Shown here: positions 25,772-34,453 of the stretch, piece by piece
How the letters are laid out: each line of letters opens with the position of its first letter
How positions within the stretch are numbered: the first letter of the stretch is position 1
Assembly (NCBI GenBank): GCA_028874215.1
Contig: JAPPLF010000097.1
Location: 20,004-84,003 of the forward strand
Reading direction: 5' to 3'
Length of the DNA stretch: 64,000 bases
From: Acidobacteriota bacterium
GTDB taxonomy: Bacteria; Acidobacteriota; UBA6911; RPQK01; JAJDTT01
Notes under the pieces: model-generated
Databases searched by the model: none
Seen by the model: the letters and a program-made list of their open reading frames with translations, nothing else
Told to the model about the DNA's origin: nothing
Translations under genes and position numbers: made by a program

Positions 25772-27856
25772 TCAGAGTTGAATCACCACCAGCGTGTAGG
25801 TTTCCAGCCGGGGCAGCGTGCACCGGATCCGATTCCCTTCGGCTCGGAACTCCAGGTCGGAGATCTCTCCCCCGTCGGGCGACAGGGTGTAGATCTTCCG
25901 AACCGTCCCGGTCCCCGATCGGAGGTTGATCTGCAGGTCCCGGACCAGCGGGTTCTCTTTCACTCCGTAGTTGACGAGATGCAGGAGCAGGCGGTTCTCC
26001 CGTTCCTGGCGCAGCAACTCGGCGGTGACGGTCAGCGGGGCCTCCACTTCCAAGAGCGGATCGTTGCCCCCCGCCCAACGGACGAACTCCACCATTTCCT
26101 CCCAGTTGACCGGGAGGTGCCAATATTGGCTTTTCATGGGCTCCGTGGCCGGCTTCTCCACGGACGGCTTCACCTCCGGCAGGTAAACCACCCGGCCTTC
26201 CCCTTCGCGGCGCCGGACCGGATCGATGGCGAGAATCGCCTCGGGCCGAGGGGGCCAGGGCACGAATTCCGGCGCCTGGACGGCGAAGAGATCCGCCAGT
26301 CCGAAGTCGAGGCGGCGGCTTCTCCACGGAGTCAGCAGAGAGGTGTGTTCGGTGGCCACCAATCCCCCTCCCCGCTTCACGAAGTCGCGGATCTGGTCCA
26401 TCTGTTCGTCGCTGAGGCACTCCTGGTCCGCCAGGACCAGAACCCGGTAGCGGGAGAGATCGGAGAGATGGCGGTCGAAGACGATGTCGAAGGGGACCTT
26501 GGCCTGGATCAGGGCCTGTTCGAAGAGATAGGTGCTCTGGTAGGGCCGGTCGTTGTTGAAGGCCATGGTGGCGTAGGAGTGGAGCACGGCCACGTCGGCG
26601 GCGCTCTCCGGCTTCCGGTAGTGGTCGAACCGGTCCCGGTAGAAGCGAATATAGCGCCGATGTGCCGGCGGTGGATCGGGATATTCCTGGATGCCTCCCA
26701 CCATCCCCAGGCAACCCCGGTTGTAGGCCATGGCTTCGGCCACCATCAGGGGAGTCCGAAAGGTGTAGCTGAAGATCTTGTTTCCCAGGCCGGTGGCCGT
26801 CTTGTAGCTCCGGATCTTGGAGATCAGCACCCCGTCGGGGCTGATCCCGGCGTCGTTGCCCTCCTCCGTCCAGACGATGTCCGTATGCTCCAGGAGACGA
26901 GGATAGTCCACCCCCTGCTCCCAGACGGTGTTCACGCCCGACATGCCGATATGCGGGTTGTTCTCCACCGCAACCTGCGGATTGAGCCCGCGGATGTATT
27001 CCTTCATCTCCCGGTAGTACTCGGTCAACTGATGGCAGCGGAAGTCGGCCCACTCCTGGAAGAGGGGATCGGTGATGGTGGAGAGAGGGGCCTCGTGCGC
27101 CGGCGGGGTGACGTAGCGGAGATCGTTGAATCCCAGGCGCCGCTTCAAGGCCTCCGGCGTGTATTTGCGTTCCAGAAACTCCCGGAAGTCCTGGATAGCC
27201 AGGGGATGGAAGAACATGGGCCTGCGGGCCTGCGTGCTGGTGTTGTCGAAGTGGATCAGGTCCGCCTGGAAGTCCTCCACCGCCATGCGGACCACCTTCC
27301 GGATGTACTCCTTGTAGCCGGGATGGGCGAAGTAGACCCGCTTGCGGAACGTCTGGGTCCGTCCATAGTGAACCGGCTGCCCCATGTAGTCGGGCACGAA
27401 CCAGGCTTCGGCCTCCGGCTTCTCCAGGAGGAAAGTCTCGTAGGCGACGGTGCTTCCGACGTAGACGCCCACGCGGATGCCGTGCTTGCGGCACAGTTCG
27501 GCCAACTTGCGGGCGTCGGCCAGATGCTCCGCCTCGGCCTCGAGCCCGAAGCCCTTGTAGAAGTGGAGCACGGCCATGGTGACGCCCAGTTCCTTCAACT
27601 GGAGGACCCGCTCCTCGGTGTGGGCCTGCTCGTACGCCTCGTCGTGCCACTCCCTCAGACTGCCCACCCGCCGCCGAAAGAGCAGCATGTCGTCCCAGCC
27701 CCCCACGATGATGATGGGCTCCTCGTCCAGCCACTCCGGTCTTTCCGAACCCGCCGTCTCCGGAGGAGCCCCACCCGGTTCGCCTCCCGGACCGCAGGAA
27801 CCGGAAAATAAAAGAACCAGTACCGCTATGAAACCCCACATCGCACCATCTTCCAT
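25772..27856 (-). CDS. Lipoprotein glycoside hydrolase-like protein with GH42-type trimerisation domain
   Basis: 694 residues from ATG 27856 (AGGAAAG six bases upstream). The signal MWGFIAVLVLLFSGSC fits a lipobox with Cys after FSGS, so it is membrane anchored. The body is TIM-barrel-like (KHGIRVGVYVGST, DLIHFDNTST, QVAVENNPHIGM, DIVWTEEGNDAG); acidic residues in VENN and WTEEG are candidate catalytic pair members. Residues about 420-520 (YRVLVLADQECLSDEQMDQI, GGGLVATEHTS) fit the glutaminase-like trimerisation domain of beta-galactosidases, and a beta-sandwich closes the protein. Family GHL6/GH42-like is the nearest guess; substrate unknown. It may be cotranscribed with the PhyH gene 80 bases upstream. 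Confidence 0.75.
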   Translation of the reverse strand: MEDGAMWGFIAVLVLLFSGSCGPGGEPGGAPPETAGSERPEWLDEEPIIIVGGWDDMLLFRRRVGSLREWHDEAYEQAHTEERVLQLKELGVTMAVLHFYKGFGLEAEAEHLADARKLAELCRKHGIRVGVYVGSTVAYETFLLEKPEAEAWFVPDYMGQPVHYGRTQTFRKRVYFAHPGYKEYIRKVVRMAVEDFQADLIHFDNTSTQARRPMFFHPLAIQDFREFLERKYTPEALKRRLGFNDLRYVTPPAHEAPLSTITDPLFQEWADFRCHQLTEYYREMKEYIRGLNPQVAVENNPHIGMSGVNTVWEQGVDYPRLLEHTDIVWTEEGNDAGISPDGVLISKIRSYKTATGLGNKIFSYTFRTPLMVAEAMAYNRGCLGMVGGIQEYPDPPPAHRRYIRFYRDRFDHYRKPESAADVAVLHSYATMAFNNDRPYQSTYLFEQALIQAKVPFDIVFDRHLSDLSRYRVLVLADQECLSDEQMDQIRDFVKRGGGLVATEHTSLLTPWRSRRLDFGLADLFAVQAPEFVPWPPRPEAILAIDPVRRREGEGRVVYLPEVKPSVEKPATEPMKSQYWHLPVNWEEMVEFVRWAGGNDPLLEVEAPLTVTAELLRQERENRLLLHLVNYGVKENPLVRDLQINLRSGTGTVRKIYTLSPDGGEISDLEFRAEGNRIRCTLPRLETYTLVVIQL

Positions 27857-27936
27857 CAGAGTCTTTCCTGTCCGGGGCAAGGTACGTTTCGATCCGCGGC
27901 GAGGAATGACCGAGTCCTGTCCCCCAATAGGATGGA

Positions 27937-28821
27937 TCAGCTCCAACGGCCGGGGGAAATGCCCGCTGCATGCTTCGCCATGTTGTCCGGGCGGTTCGGC
28001 AGATCGAAATCGATGTTCCGCGTGTTGAGGCTCCTGAAATACTTTCGGACGGCCGGAGGGAGACCCGCCACCCTCTCCGGGTCGCGGTCGGGAACGTCTT
28101 CTATAGGACCCGCCCAAGTGGGCCGGTAGGCGATGGCCAGCATGCGGCGAGTCCGGTCGCTGTAGTTGGGAAAGTTGGCATGAAACACCTTCTGGTTGAT
28201 GATCGCTGCCGAGCCGGCTCGGCAGGTCACCATCAACTCATCGTCGTGGGAAAGATAGCGGTTGTAGGGGTTGGCATCGCGGTGGAGCGAAAGGTGGGAG
28301 CGCGGGATCACCTTGAACGGGGAGCACTCCGGAGTGAGATCGTCCAGGTAATAGAGAACGCGAACCAAACAGGGCGAGCTGGCCTGGACTCCGAATATCT
28401 TGGAGCCGTAGGGCTGGGAATCGGTGTGAATGGCGATTCCCGGGTGACCCGGCCTGGATTCGGTGTAGGTGCAGGAGGTGCAGATCAGCTCGTCGCCCAA
28501 GAGTTCCTCCAAGAACCCTACCGTGGCCGGAAAGGCGATCACCGACGTCGTTCGAGGCGAGTCGGTCCACTGCAGATTGGGACAGCTTCGCTGATGGTCG
28601 CTGTAATCGGTCGGCCGGGTCGTGACTCTGGAGATCTCCCGGCGGATTTCCTCCATCAGTTCCTCGCTCAGCAGATCCGGAATGACGACAAAACCCTCCA
28701 ACTCGATGGAACGAATCTGTTGGGCGCGGGTCAGACCGTACCAATGGCTTTCCGGGACCCGGTTCGCACGCTCCAGACTTTCTCGACTGTTGGTGAAAGA
28801 TGCGTCCATTTCTCTATCCAT
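27937..28821 (-). CDS. Phytanoyl-CoA dioxygenase (PhyH) family oxygenase
   Basis: 294 residues from ATG 28821, chosen because GGGAGG stands four to five bases before it. The Fe(II)/2-oxoglutarate facial triad is visible as H132-x-D134 (IHTDSQPYG) and H214 (VFHANFPNYSDRTR), with R224 or R226 as the 2-oxoglutarate anchor. LVRVLYYLDDLTPECSPFKVIPRSH is the typical PhyH core. It hydroxylates an aliphatic carbon of an unknown substrate, in the cytoplasm. It lies between the beta-lactamase-fold gene and the lipoprotein glycosidase on one strand, spaced 62 and 80 bases. Confidence 0.88.
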   Translation of the reverse strand: MDREMDASFTNSRESLERANRVPESHWYGLTRAQQIRSIELEGFVVIPDLLSEELMEEIRREISRVTTRPTDYSDHQRSCPNLQWTDSPRTTSVIAFPATVGFLEELLGDELICTSCTYTESRPGHPGIAIHTDSQPYGSKIFGVQASSPCLVRVLYYLDDLTPECSPFKVIPRSHLSLHRDANPYNRYLSHDDELMVTCRAGSAAIINQKVFHANFPNYSDRTRRMLAIAYRPTWAGPIEDVPDRDPERVAGLPPAVRKYFRSLNTRNIDFDLPNRPDNMAKHAAGISPGRWS

Positions 28822-28883
28822 CCTCCCTTCGTTCTTCCCGGAAGCCCGAAACAGTCTCCCGTCCGTCACGTCGAGACTCGAGT

Positions 28884-29771
28884 TTAGAGTGGTGCTTCTG
28901 CGAGACCAATCGATTCGGGGGAGACGACAGTCAGATCTTCTCCAAAAATGACCGTGCCCCGAAAGATCTCACGAACTTCCGAGATGACCTGTTCTCGCAC
29001 TCCCGGCCTGTCGATCTGTCCCGTAATATGAGTCAGAACGACCGTTTCGACACCCGCGTCCCGGGCCAGTCTGCCGATCATTCCGGGGCTCCCGCAACCC
29101 CTCGCCATGGCCTCGTTGAACTCCGTGCCCGTGAGGAAGTGGCACATGTGAATGAGAACGTCAGCACCTTCCGAAAAGGAGACCATGCGATCGGTCGGAC
29201 CTGAGTCTCCACTGTAAACCAGAGTGTACTCCTCCGTTTCCAAACGATAGGCCAAGCACCGCAGATACGGCTGAGCATGGGGGACCTCAATGGACCGAAC
29301 CGTCCAATGGTCTCCCCGAAACTCGGCCCCATGCTCCGCCTCGGCAATGACGGGCCGCGGCCGTTCTCTTGTCCCCGTGCCGCCACGGGCATGGTAGAGC
29401 GCTACGCTGGCTTCGTTCCTGGTCCGGGCCTGCAAATCGGAATCGAATACCCCGTCCCTATCAAACAAGGCTTCCACGATTCGTTGGATCGGCCGGGGAC
29501 CATAGATCTTCAACTCGGGAATCTTCCCTGCCCCCTGATCCCAGCGCTGAAGAACATAGTGGGGAAGATCAGTGCAGTGATCGTAGTGCCAGTGGGTCAC
29601 AAAGAGTTGTGTGACCTCGGTCGGCTGTTTCCCCGTCTCGAGAAAACGCCGGTAGGAACCGGGCCCGCAGTCGAACACAAAAACTTCTGACGGCGTTTCC
29701 ACCAGGTAGCCGGAACCGGCACGCTTGACCGAGGGTGTCGGCGACCCGGTACCCAGTATAGTGATCCTCAT
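28884..29771 (-). CDS. MBL-fold metal-dependent hydrolase, RNase Z-like
   Basis: 295 residues from ATG 29771 (GGGGGA eight bases upstream; an ATG at 29780 has no spaced ribosome site). MRITILGTGSP at the N-terminus and THWHYDH (H60, H62, D64, H65) give the di-zinc site; later ligands are in SGDSGP and LTHITGQ. This arrangement is shared by RNase Z, arylsulfatase and phosphodiesterase-type MBL proteins. No flexible-arm signature of true RNase Z is evident, so a small-molecule hydrolase is as likely. It heads a three-gene minus-strand set with PhyH and the glycosidase. Confidence 0.85.
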   Translation of the reverse strand: MRITILGTGSPTPSVKRAGSGYLVETPSEVFVFDCGPGSYRRFLETGKQPTEVTQLFVTHWHYDHCTDLPHYVLQRWDQGAGKIPELKIYGPRPIQRIVEALFDRDGVFDSDLQARTRNEASVALYHARGGTGTRERPRPVIAEAEHGAEFRGDHWTVRSIEVPHAQPYLRCLAYRLETEEYTLVYSGDSGPTDRMVSFSEGADVLIHMCHFLTGTEFNEAMARGCGSPGMIGRLARDAGVETVVLTHITGQIDRPGVREQVISEVREIFRGTVIFGEDLTVVSPESIGLAEAPL

Positions 29772-30073
29772 GCGGACCATCCCCCGTTGCTACGGACCAA
29801 GACCGGCCCTGACTATTGGTTGCTTCCCGATTTTTCCCTGGAAGGTCAGCTCCTTCATGTCGCAATGAAAACGCGGGTCTCAAGTAACGGGAAATGCGGA
29901 ACCCACAACCACACTGCCGTTTTCTTCCTCCCGATTTTCTTATAAATTATCAAAGAAAATAACTTCTGGCCGAAGTTTTCTGGGGTGAGTCGGTGCGGGT
30001 TCCCTCCAGAATTCTCGAACCGGACAGAAGGCATGCGGGTTCGGTGACAGGAGTTTCCTCGAAGAGATCTGCA
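29772..30073. other. Divergent intergenic region without a gene
   Basis: Holds the promoters for the MBL-fold gene (minus) and the M24 gene (plus). An AT-rich block near 29938-29960 (ttataaattatc) is the most promoter-like stretch. A GTG-start extension of the M24 gene back to 29993 is possible but adds residues unlike the family. Nothing else recognised. Confidence 0.4.
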
Positions 30074-31234
30074 ATGTTGTTTTCTCCCGAAGAATATCAA
30101 CAACGTCAGAACAGGATTCGAGCAGAATTGCAGACTGCCCGTCTGGACGCCCTTCTGGTCAGCGGGGACGACAACATCACCTACTTTGCCGGCATCCGTT
30201 CCCTCCTGCCCCGTTTGATCCAGACCCGCCCTCTCTTCGTTCTGATCCCCGTCAGCCAAGATCCGGTCGTACTGATCCATAATTCTCGAGTCGTCGACAC
30301 CCGGGTCAATTCGCCCATCTCAGAGGTGAGAACGTATACGACTTCCGACGAAGTTCCTTATGGTTGTGCACCATTTGCCGAATTGGCGGATCTCCTTCGA
30401 GAACGCGGTCTGGAGCGTGGCAGAATCGGTGCAGAGCTGGGGCATGACACCAGAATGGGGATGCCCGTTGGAGACTTCGAGCGGCTGCGCGCGAGACTTC
30501 CGGAGGCGCAGTTTCGGGATGCCTCGGATCCAATCTGGAAGGTGCGCATGCGAAAGTCACCTGCCGAATTGGAGTTATTGAAGCAGTCCGCTGAGATCAC
30601 GGGAGAGGCACGGCAGCGGACATTCGCCCAGTTAAAGCCCGGCATGACGGATGGGCAGGTCCTGAATCGCTTCTTCCGGGAAATCCTCGAGGTGGGGGGT
30701 GACCGCCCGTCGTTCGGGTTTGTGGCGGCGGGTCCGCTGCAACCGGAAATTCCACTATTTGGAGTGCCCACGGGCCGGCCGCTCGAAATGGGGGACCTCA
30801 TCTGTCTGGACGGAGGGTGCTGGGTGCAGGATTATAGTTGCGATTACGATCGCCTGGCCGTTCTAGGCCGTCCGAGTCACCGGCAGCAGGACCTGTACCA
30901 AAGGCTGCGTGATTTGAACGACAAAATGGTGGAATTATTTCGTCCCGGCGTGAGCACGGCCGAAGTCTATGAGGTTTATGTCGCCGAGTGTCGCCGACAC
31001 AAACTTCCGAATCCAGGAGTCATCGTGGGGCATGGAATGGGCATGCTTTTGGGTGAGCCTCCCAGGGTCGCCCCCTGGGATGAAACGGTCTTGGAACCGG
31101 GAATCGTCTGTAGCAGCGAGCCCTATTTCCTGCCGGAGGATGGTCCTCTGGTTTGGGAGGACCTTTTGGTCATCACCGAATCCGGTCACGAACTCCTGAC
31201 GACGGAGAGTCCGGATCTTTTCGTGGTTGATTAG
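30074..31234 (+). CDS. M24 family metallopeptidase (Xaa-Pro peptidase/creatinase type)
   Basis: 386 residues from ATG 30074. A creatinase N-terminal domain (about 1-150) is followed by the pita-bread catalytic domain with all five metal ligands: D246 (LDGGCW), D257 (SCDYDR), H320 (VGHGMGM), E349 (SSEPYF) and E362 (WEDLLVIT). Family members cleave X-Pro peptides or related amide substrates. There is no signal peptide. Two amidohydrolase-type genes follow on the same strand, suggesting an amide or peptide-like substrate pathway. Substrate unknown. Confidence 0.9.
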   Translation: MLFSPEEYQQRQNRIRAELQTARLDALLVSGDDNITYFAGIRSLLPRLIQTRPLFVLIPVSQDPVVLIHNSRVVDTRVNSPISEVRTYTTSDEVPYGCAPFAELADLLRERGLERGRIGAELGHDTRMGMPVGDFERLRARLPEAQFRDASDPIWKVRMRKSPAELELLKQSAEITGEARQRTFAQLKPGMTDGQVLNRFFREILEVGGDRPSFGFVAAGPLQPEIPLFGVPTGRPLEMGDLICLDGGCWVQDYSCDYDRLAVLGRPSHRQQDLYQRLRDLNDKMVELFRPGVSTAEVYEVYVAECRRHKLPNPGVIVGHGMGMLLGEPPRVAPWDETVLEPGIVCSSEPYFLPEDGPLVWEDLLVITESGHELLTTESPDLFVVD

Positions 31235-31300
31235 CCCCTTGCCGGCGGTGAGGAGATTGAAACCTGTTTCGAAATTCCCAAGGGTGGGATTGAGGACAAA

Positions 31301-32146
31301 GTGAACCGAAGAGGGTTTTTGACTGGCTGCCTCGGCGGTCTTGCATCCGGATGGGTCAGCCGTCGAATTGCTGCCGAGCCAAGCCCCCGACCCATAGTCG
31401 TCGATGCCCACGTCCACGCCGGCTACATGGGCATGTGGGGCCAGCGCGAGATCTCTTTCGAAGAGACCCTGACAGCGGCTGATGCAGCGGGGATCGACAA
31501 ATTGTGCGTCTCGTCCACATTGTCGTTGACATTGGACATGAAGGAAGGCAACCAAGCTGTCTACGAGTTAATGCAACGTTACCCGGACAGGGTGATCGGG
31601 TTCGCCGCCCTTCCCAGTCCATACTTTGGGCAGCAGGGACTCGACGAGATCAGACGCGCCGTCGAGTACTACGGAATGAAAGGGATTGGAGAACTTGTAA
31701 CCAGACCAACTTACCCAGCGGACCTGCCCGGCTGGACGGCGCTGTTGGAAACGGCGGCGGATCTGCATGTCCCCGTTCTTTTGCATGCTGTCGCCGGCCC
31801 TTGTGCCCGCGTTGCCGAAGCCGTGCCAGAGGCGACCATCCTGCTTGCCCATATGGGCGCCGGCAACGGAATCGCTCCCAACGAGTGGTCGGATGCCATC
31901 GAAATGGCCAAGCTCCACCCCAACGTCTACCTTGAAACGGCCCAGTCGGACACCTCATATGGCCAGATGGAACTGGCGGTCCAGGAATTGGGTCCGGAAC
32001 GGATCGTCTTTGGGACCGATTCGCCATTGCTCGACCCGGCCGTACAGAAAGCGAAAATAACGGGTTCGGACATCACCTCCAAGGCGAAGGATCTCATCCT
32101 GGGCCCCAACCTGGCCCGGATTTTGGACATCTCTCCGAGCCTTTGA
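31301..32146 (+). CDS. Amidohydrolase family protein, exported
   Basis: 281 residues from a GTG at 31301 with GAGG about eight bases before it. The N-terminus MNRRGFLTGCLGGLASGW is a Tat-like signal with a possible lipid-modified Cys10. The TIM barrel starts VVDAHVHAGY (HxH), has HAVAGP and LAHMGAGNG near 165-190, and ends FGTDSPLLDP with the metal-binding Asp. This is the amidohydrolase-2 layout (decarboxylase/lactonase-like). The next gene, 12 bases downstream, is a second member, so they form a tandem pair. Confidence 0.85.
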   Translation: MNRRGFLTGCLGGLASGWVSRRIAAEPSPRPIVVDAHVHAGYMGMWGQREISFEETLTAADAAGIDKLCVSSTLSLTLDMKEGNQAVYELMQRYPDRVIGFAALPSPYFGQQGLDEIRRAVEYYGMKGIGELVTRPTYPADLPGWTALLETAADLHVPVLLHAVAGPCARVAEAVPEATILLAHMGAGNGIAPNEWSDAIEMAKLHPNVYLETAQSDTSYGQMELAVQELGPERIVFGTDSPLLDPAVQKAKITGSDITSKAKDLILGPNLARILDISPSL

Positions 32147-32157
32147 AAAGAGTCCCC

Positions 32158-32911
32158 ATGCTGTTCGACTTAAACGGCTTCCTCGGTCCGTGGCCCTTTT
32201 GGCAGGTTCGTCATCAGACTCCCAAATCCGTGCTGACCCTCATGGACCGGCACGGGATCGATGTCCTGGCCGTGTGCGCCACGCGTTCGATTCTCTCGGA
32301 CTGGAAACTGGGAAACGAAGAAACCATCCAGGCCGCCACGCACAACCCGAACCGTTTTGTGGCCTTTGTGTCGATCAGTCCTATCCTTCCGGCGTCCGAG
32401 TTGGTGCGACAGCTGGAAAGCTACAAACGGGCGGGCGTCAAGGGGATCAGGCTCTACCCTCAGCACCAGTCCTATTCCCTGACCGGACTCGCCGGATCTT
32501 CAGTGATCCTCCAGAAGGCACAGGAGCTTTCGCTCTCTGTGGTGCTGCCGATCCGGGCGATCATGCAATGGGGATTGCCCGAGCTGGATACGGGAACGAT
32601 TGAAGCCGTCGTCACGCGCCATCCCCGTCTTACGTTCATTCTTTCCGGGGTGAATTACAGTAAGACCCTTTGGGCCTACGACCTCGTGCGGCGCCGGCAC
32701 AACGTCTCTCGAAATCTCCGGAATGCAAGGGTTTCGCGCCCTCGAAGACGCCGTTCATCGTATCGGCGCCGAGAAGATCTTGTTCGGCAGCGGCTTGCCT
32801 CTGCTATACCCGGCCTGCAGTCTTGCCAAGTTGGCATCGGCCAGAATCACCAGGGTCGAAAAAGAGGCCATCTCCGGAGGCAATGCCCGCAGGCTCCTGA
32901 GAATGAATTGA
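32158..32911 (+). pseudogene. Amidohydrolase family protein, frameshifted
   Basis: From ATG 32158 the frame reads an amidohydrolase barrel (MLFDLNGFLGPWPFW, FVSISPILPAS, GVKGIRLYP) up to YDLVRRRHNVS. The family continuation LEISGMQGFRALEDAVHRIG, then EKILFGSGLPLLYP and the end ISGGNARRLLRMN, lies in another frame and stops at 32911. The shift falls in gtctctcgaa at 32704-32713; one further TC pair there would join the frames, so a two-base slippage deletion is likely. Without it the first frame runs on nonsensically to 33036. The HxH motif of the first strand is replaced by DLNGF, as in some divergent members. Pseudogene or assembly error. Confidence 0.8.
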
Positions 32912-32953
32912 TGATTCGGGGGAGAGGCTCCGTTCGCAGGAGGGAATTCACTT

Positions 32954-33277
32954 GTGAAAGCGAAGAAGGTCCGGATTACCGTGTTGCGCAAAACCTTCAA
33001 TCAAGACTTCGTCGATGCCTACACGGATGGCTTTGAGTGGAAGCCACGTGGTTGTTGCCATGATTTTGCGGTGGGCCAGGAGTTTTTCTCGGATGGGCAC
33101 ATGCCTGACGGCTTCAGCGACTGGGCGTGGACGGACATTCAGAAATACGTCGTGGTTCTGGCCCGTGGGGGCAACATGGTCGGTGTAAAACCTGGGGTCT
33201 TCGTGACTTGCTGCACGGATGGTTTCAGACCCGTGTTCTTCAAATTAGAGCGGGTTGAGGAGGACGAATCGGCTTGA
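32954..33277 (+). CDS. TIGR04076 family protein
   Basis: 107 residues from a GTG at 32954 with GGAGG nine bases upstream. The pattern KVRITVLRKTFNQDFV, VGQEFFSDGHMPDGFSDWAW and CCTDGFRPVFFKLER matches the small conserved family TIGR04076, whose function is unknown. It has several cysteines (CCHDF, TCCTDG) that could bind metal. It often accompanies oxidoreductase or amidohydrolase genes, in line with the two upstream. Probably cytoplasmic. Confidence 0.8.
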   Translation: MKAKKVRITVLRKTFNQDFVDAYTDGFEWKPRGCCHDFAVGQEFFSDGHMPDGFSDWAWTDIQKYVVVLARGGNMVGVKPGVFVTCCTDGFRPVFFKLERVEEDESA

Positions 33278-33342
33278 CTGGATAGTTACGGATTACGGAA
33301 TGTCTGGCACCGATACCTGATATCTGAGGGAGGGACGAATCG

Positions 33343-34377
33343 ATGAGTAAAGAATCAACGGCGGCGGACCACTCCGAGGTCTCCAGGCCAGCGTGCGATT
33401 CAGCTGCCCAAAAGGGAGCTTTGTGGCTGAAGGCTCAAATGCGGGAAGACGGCTCGCTACGTCACGCTTCAAGCCTGAGTGACTACTACAAAGTCTGCTA
33501 CGGTCTTGCGGTGACAGGTCACAATGCTGCCACGGAACGAATGCTCGACTACTTCGCCGGCAGATTTCTAAAAGAAAATGGCGACCTGGACGGAACCGGC
33601 TGCCCATGGTTCGAAGATTTTCGCATTTACGCCCATGGTTGGATCATTGTGGCGGCCATGGCAAGAGGTCGGTTCGATGTCGCCTATCCAATCCTGAGAT
33701 TCCTCTCCACTTTCCACGATAGCCGCAGTGGCGGATTCTTTACGACCGCTGAAGGACGAGAACAAGGAGAGGGCTCTCAAGAGATCATGACGACAGCCAT
33801 GGCCGGGATTGCGTGCGTATGGGGAGGCCGATTGGACTTGGCGCGAGCAACCGGGAGCTGGATGAGAAACCTCTACGACGAGCAACCTGACCTGTCGAGA
33901 CGACTCTGTTTCGTCTGGCACTCTCGTGACGGACTCGTCGCAGACTTTCCGGAAGATCGAGCGAAAGAGTATTGCGTATCCACGGCGGAGGTGAGTCAAC
34001 GTTATTACCAGTACGGTATTGCCGCTGCGTTTCTAACCTCCTTGCATACCGCCACCGGTGAGCAGCAATGGTTGAAACTGGCTCAACAATTCCTGGAGGC
34101 GACCCGATATTGCGCCAAGGACGTTTATCGTCAGCCTCAGAGCGGGAAAATTGGGTGGGGGGCGGCCTGGACGTATCGGTTGACGAGAGATCCCAGGGAT
34201 CGTGGTATTGCGGAGGCTGTGCAGGAAGGATTACTGGCCCTGCAAAGCGAGACGGGTTGGTGGAGCGTCCTGAATGCCTACGACTACGAAATGACGAAGA
34301 GTCCTGAACCTTCTGCCGATATCACAGGCGAGTTCGTGGCTCATCTGGGAAATATGGAACTGGCCTTGCAAACGTAG
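33343..34377 (+). CDS. Conserved hypothetical protein, alpha/alpha-barrel-like
   Basis: 344 residues, no signal peptide. It consists of paired helices with recurring aromatic and glycine turns (WLKAQMREDGSL, YYKVCYGLAVTG, GGFFTTAEGRE, QRYYQYGIAAAFLTSLHTATG, TGWWSVLNAYD). This pattern resembles the alpha/alpha toroids of terpene cyclase/prenyltransferase or GH-type enzymes. No acid motif (DxDD) or other catalytic signature was recognised. GGAGGG lies before the ATG. It is the last plus-strand gene before a convergent TPR gene. Function not assigned. Confidence 0.7.
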   Translation: MSKESTAADHSEVSRPACDSAAQKGALWLKAQMREDGSLRHASSLSDYYKVCYGLAVTGHNAATERMLDYFAGRFLKENGDLDGTGCPWFEDFRIYAHGWIIVAAMARGRFDVAYPILRFLSTFHDSRSGGFFTTAEGREQGEGSQEIMTTAMAGIACVWGGRLDLARATGSWMRNLYDEQPDLSRRLCFVWHSRDGLVADFPEDRAKEYCVSTAEVSQRYYQYGIAAAFLTSLHTATGEQQWLKLAQQFLEATRYCAKDVYRQPQSGKIGWGAAWTYRLTRDPRDRGIAEAVQEGLLALQSETGWWSVLNAYDYEMTKSPEPSADITGEFVAHLGNMELALQT

Positions 34378-34453
34378 TCGCGGGCCACACTGCCGGCCAC
34401 CGAAAATCTTCTCATCTCTACACCCGTGATATTCGTCTGAGCCAAATCTCGGC

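Noticed and set aside
25778..27811. 677-codon plus-strand open frame
   Set aside because: Antisense shadow of the glycosidase gene in high-GC DNA; no ribosome site or domains.
25638..27971. 777-codon open frame overlapping the lipoprotein glycosidase
   Set aside because: Its translation is Gly/Arg/Pro-rich shadow sequence; the other frame has a lipobox, ribosome site and domain motifs.
27857..28117. Longer start for the lipoprotein glycosidase
   Set aside because: The extension overlaps the PhyH gene and precedes the signal peptide; AGGAAAG supports ATG 27856.
32912..33036. C-terminal tail of the frameshifted amidohydrolase in its first frame
   Set aside because: Arg-rich nonsense with no family likeness; it overlaps the start of the TIGR04076 gene.
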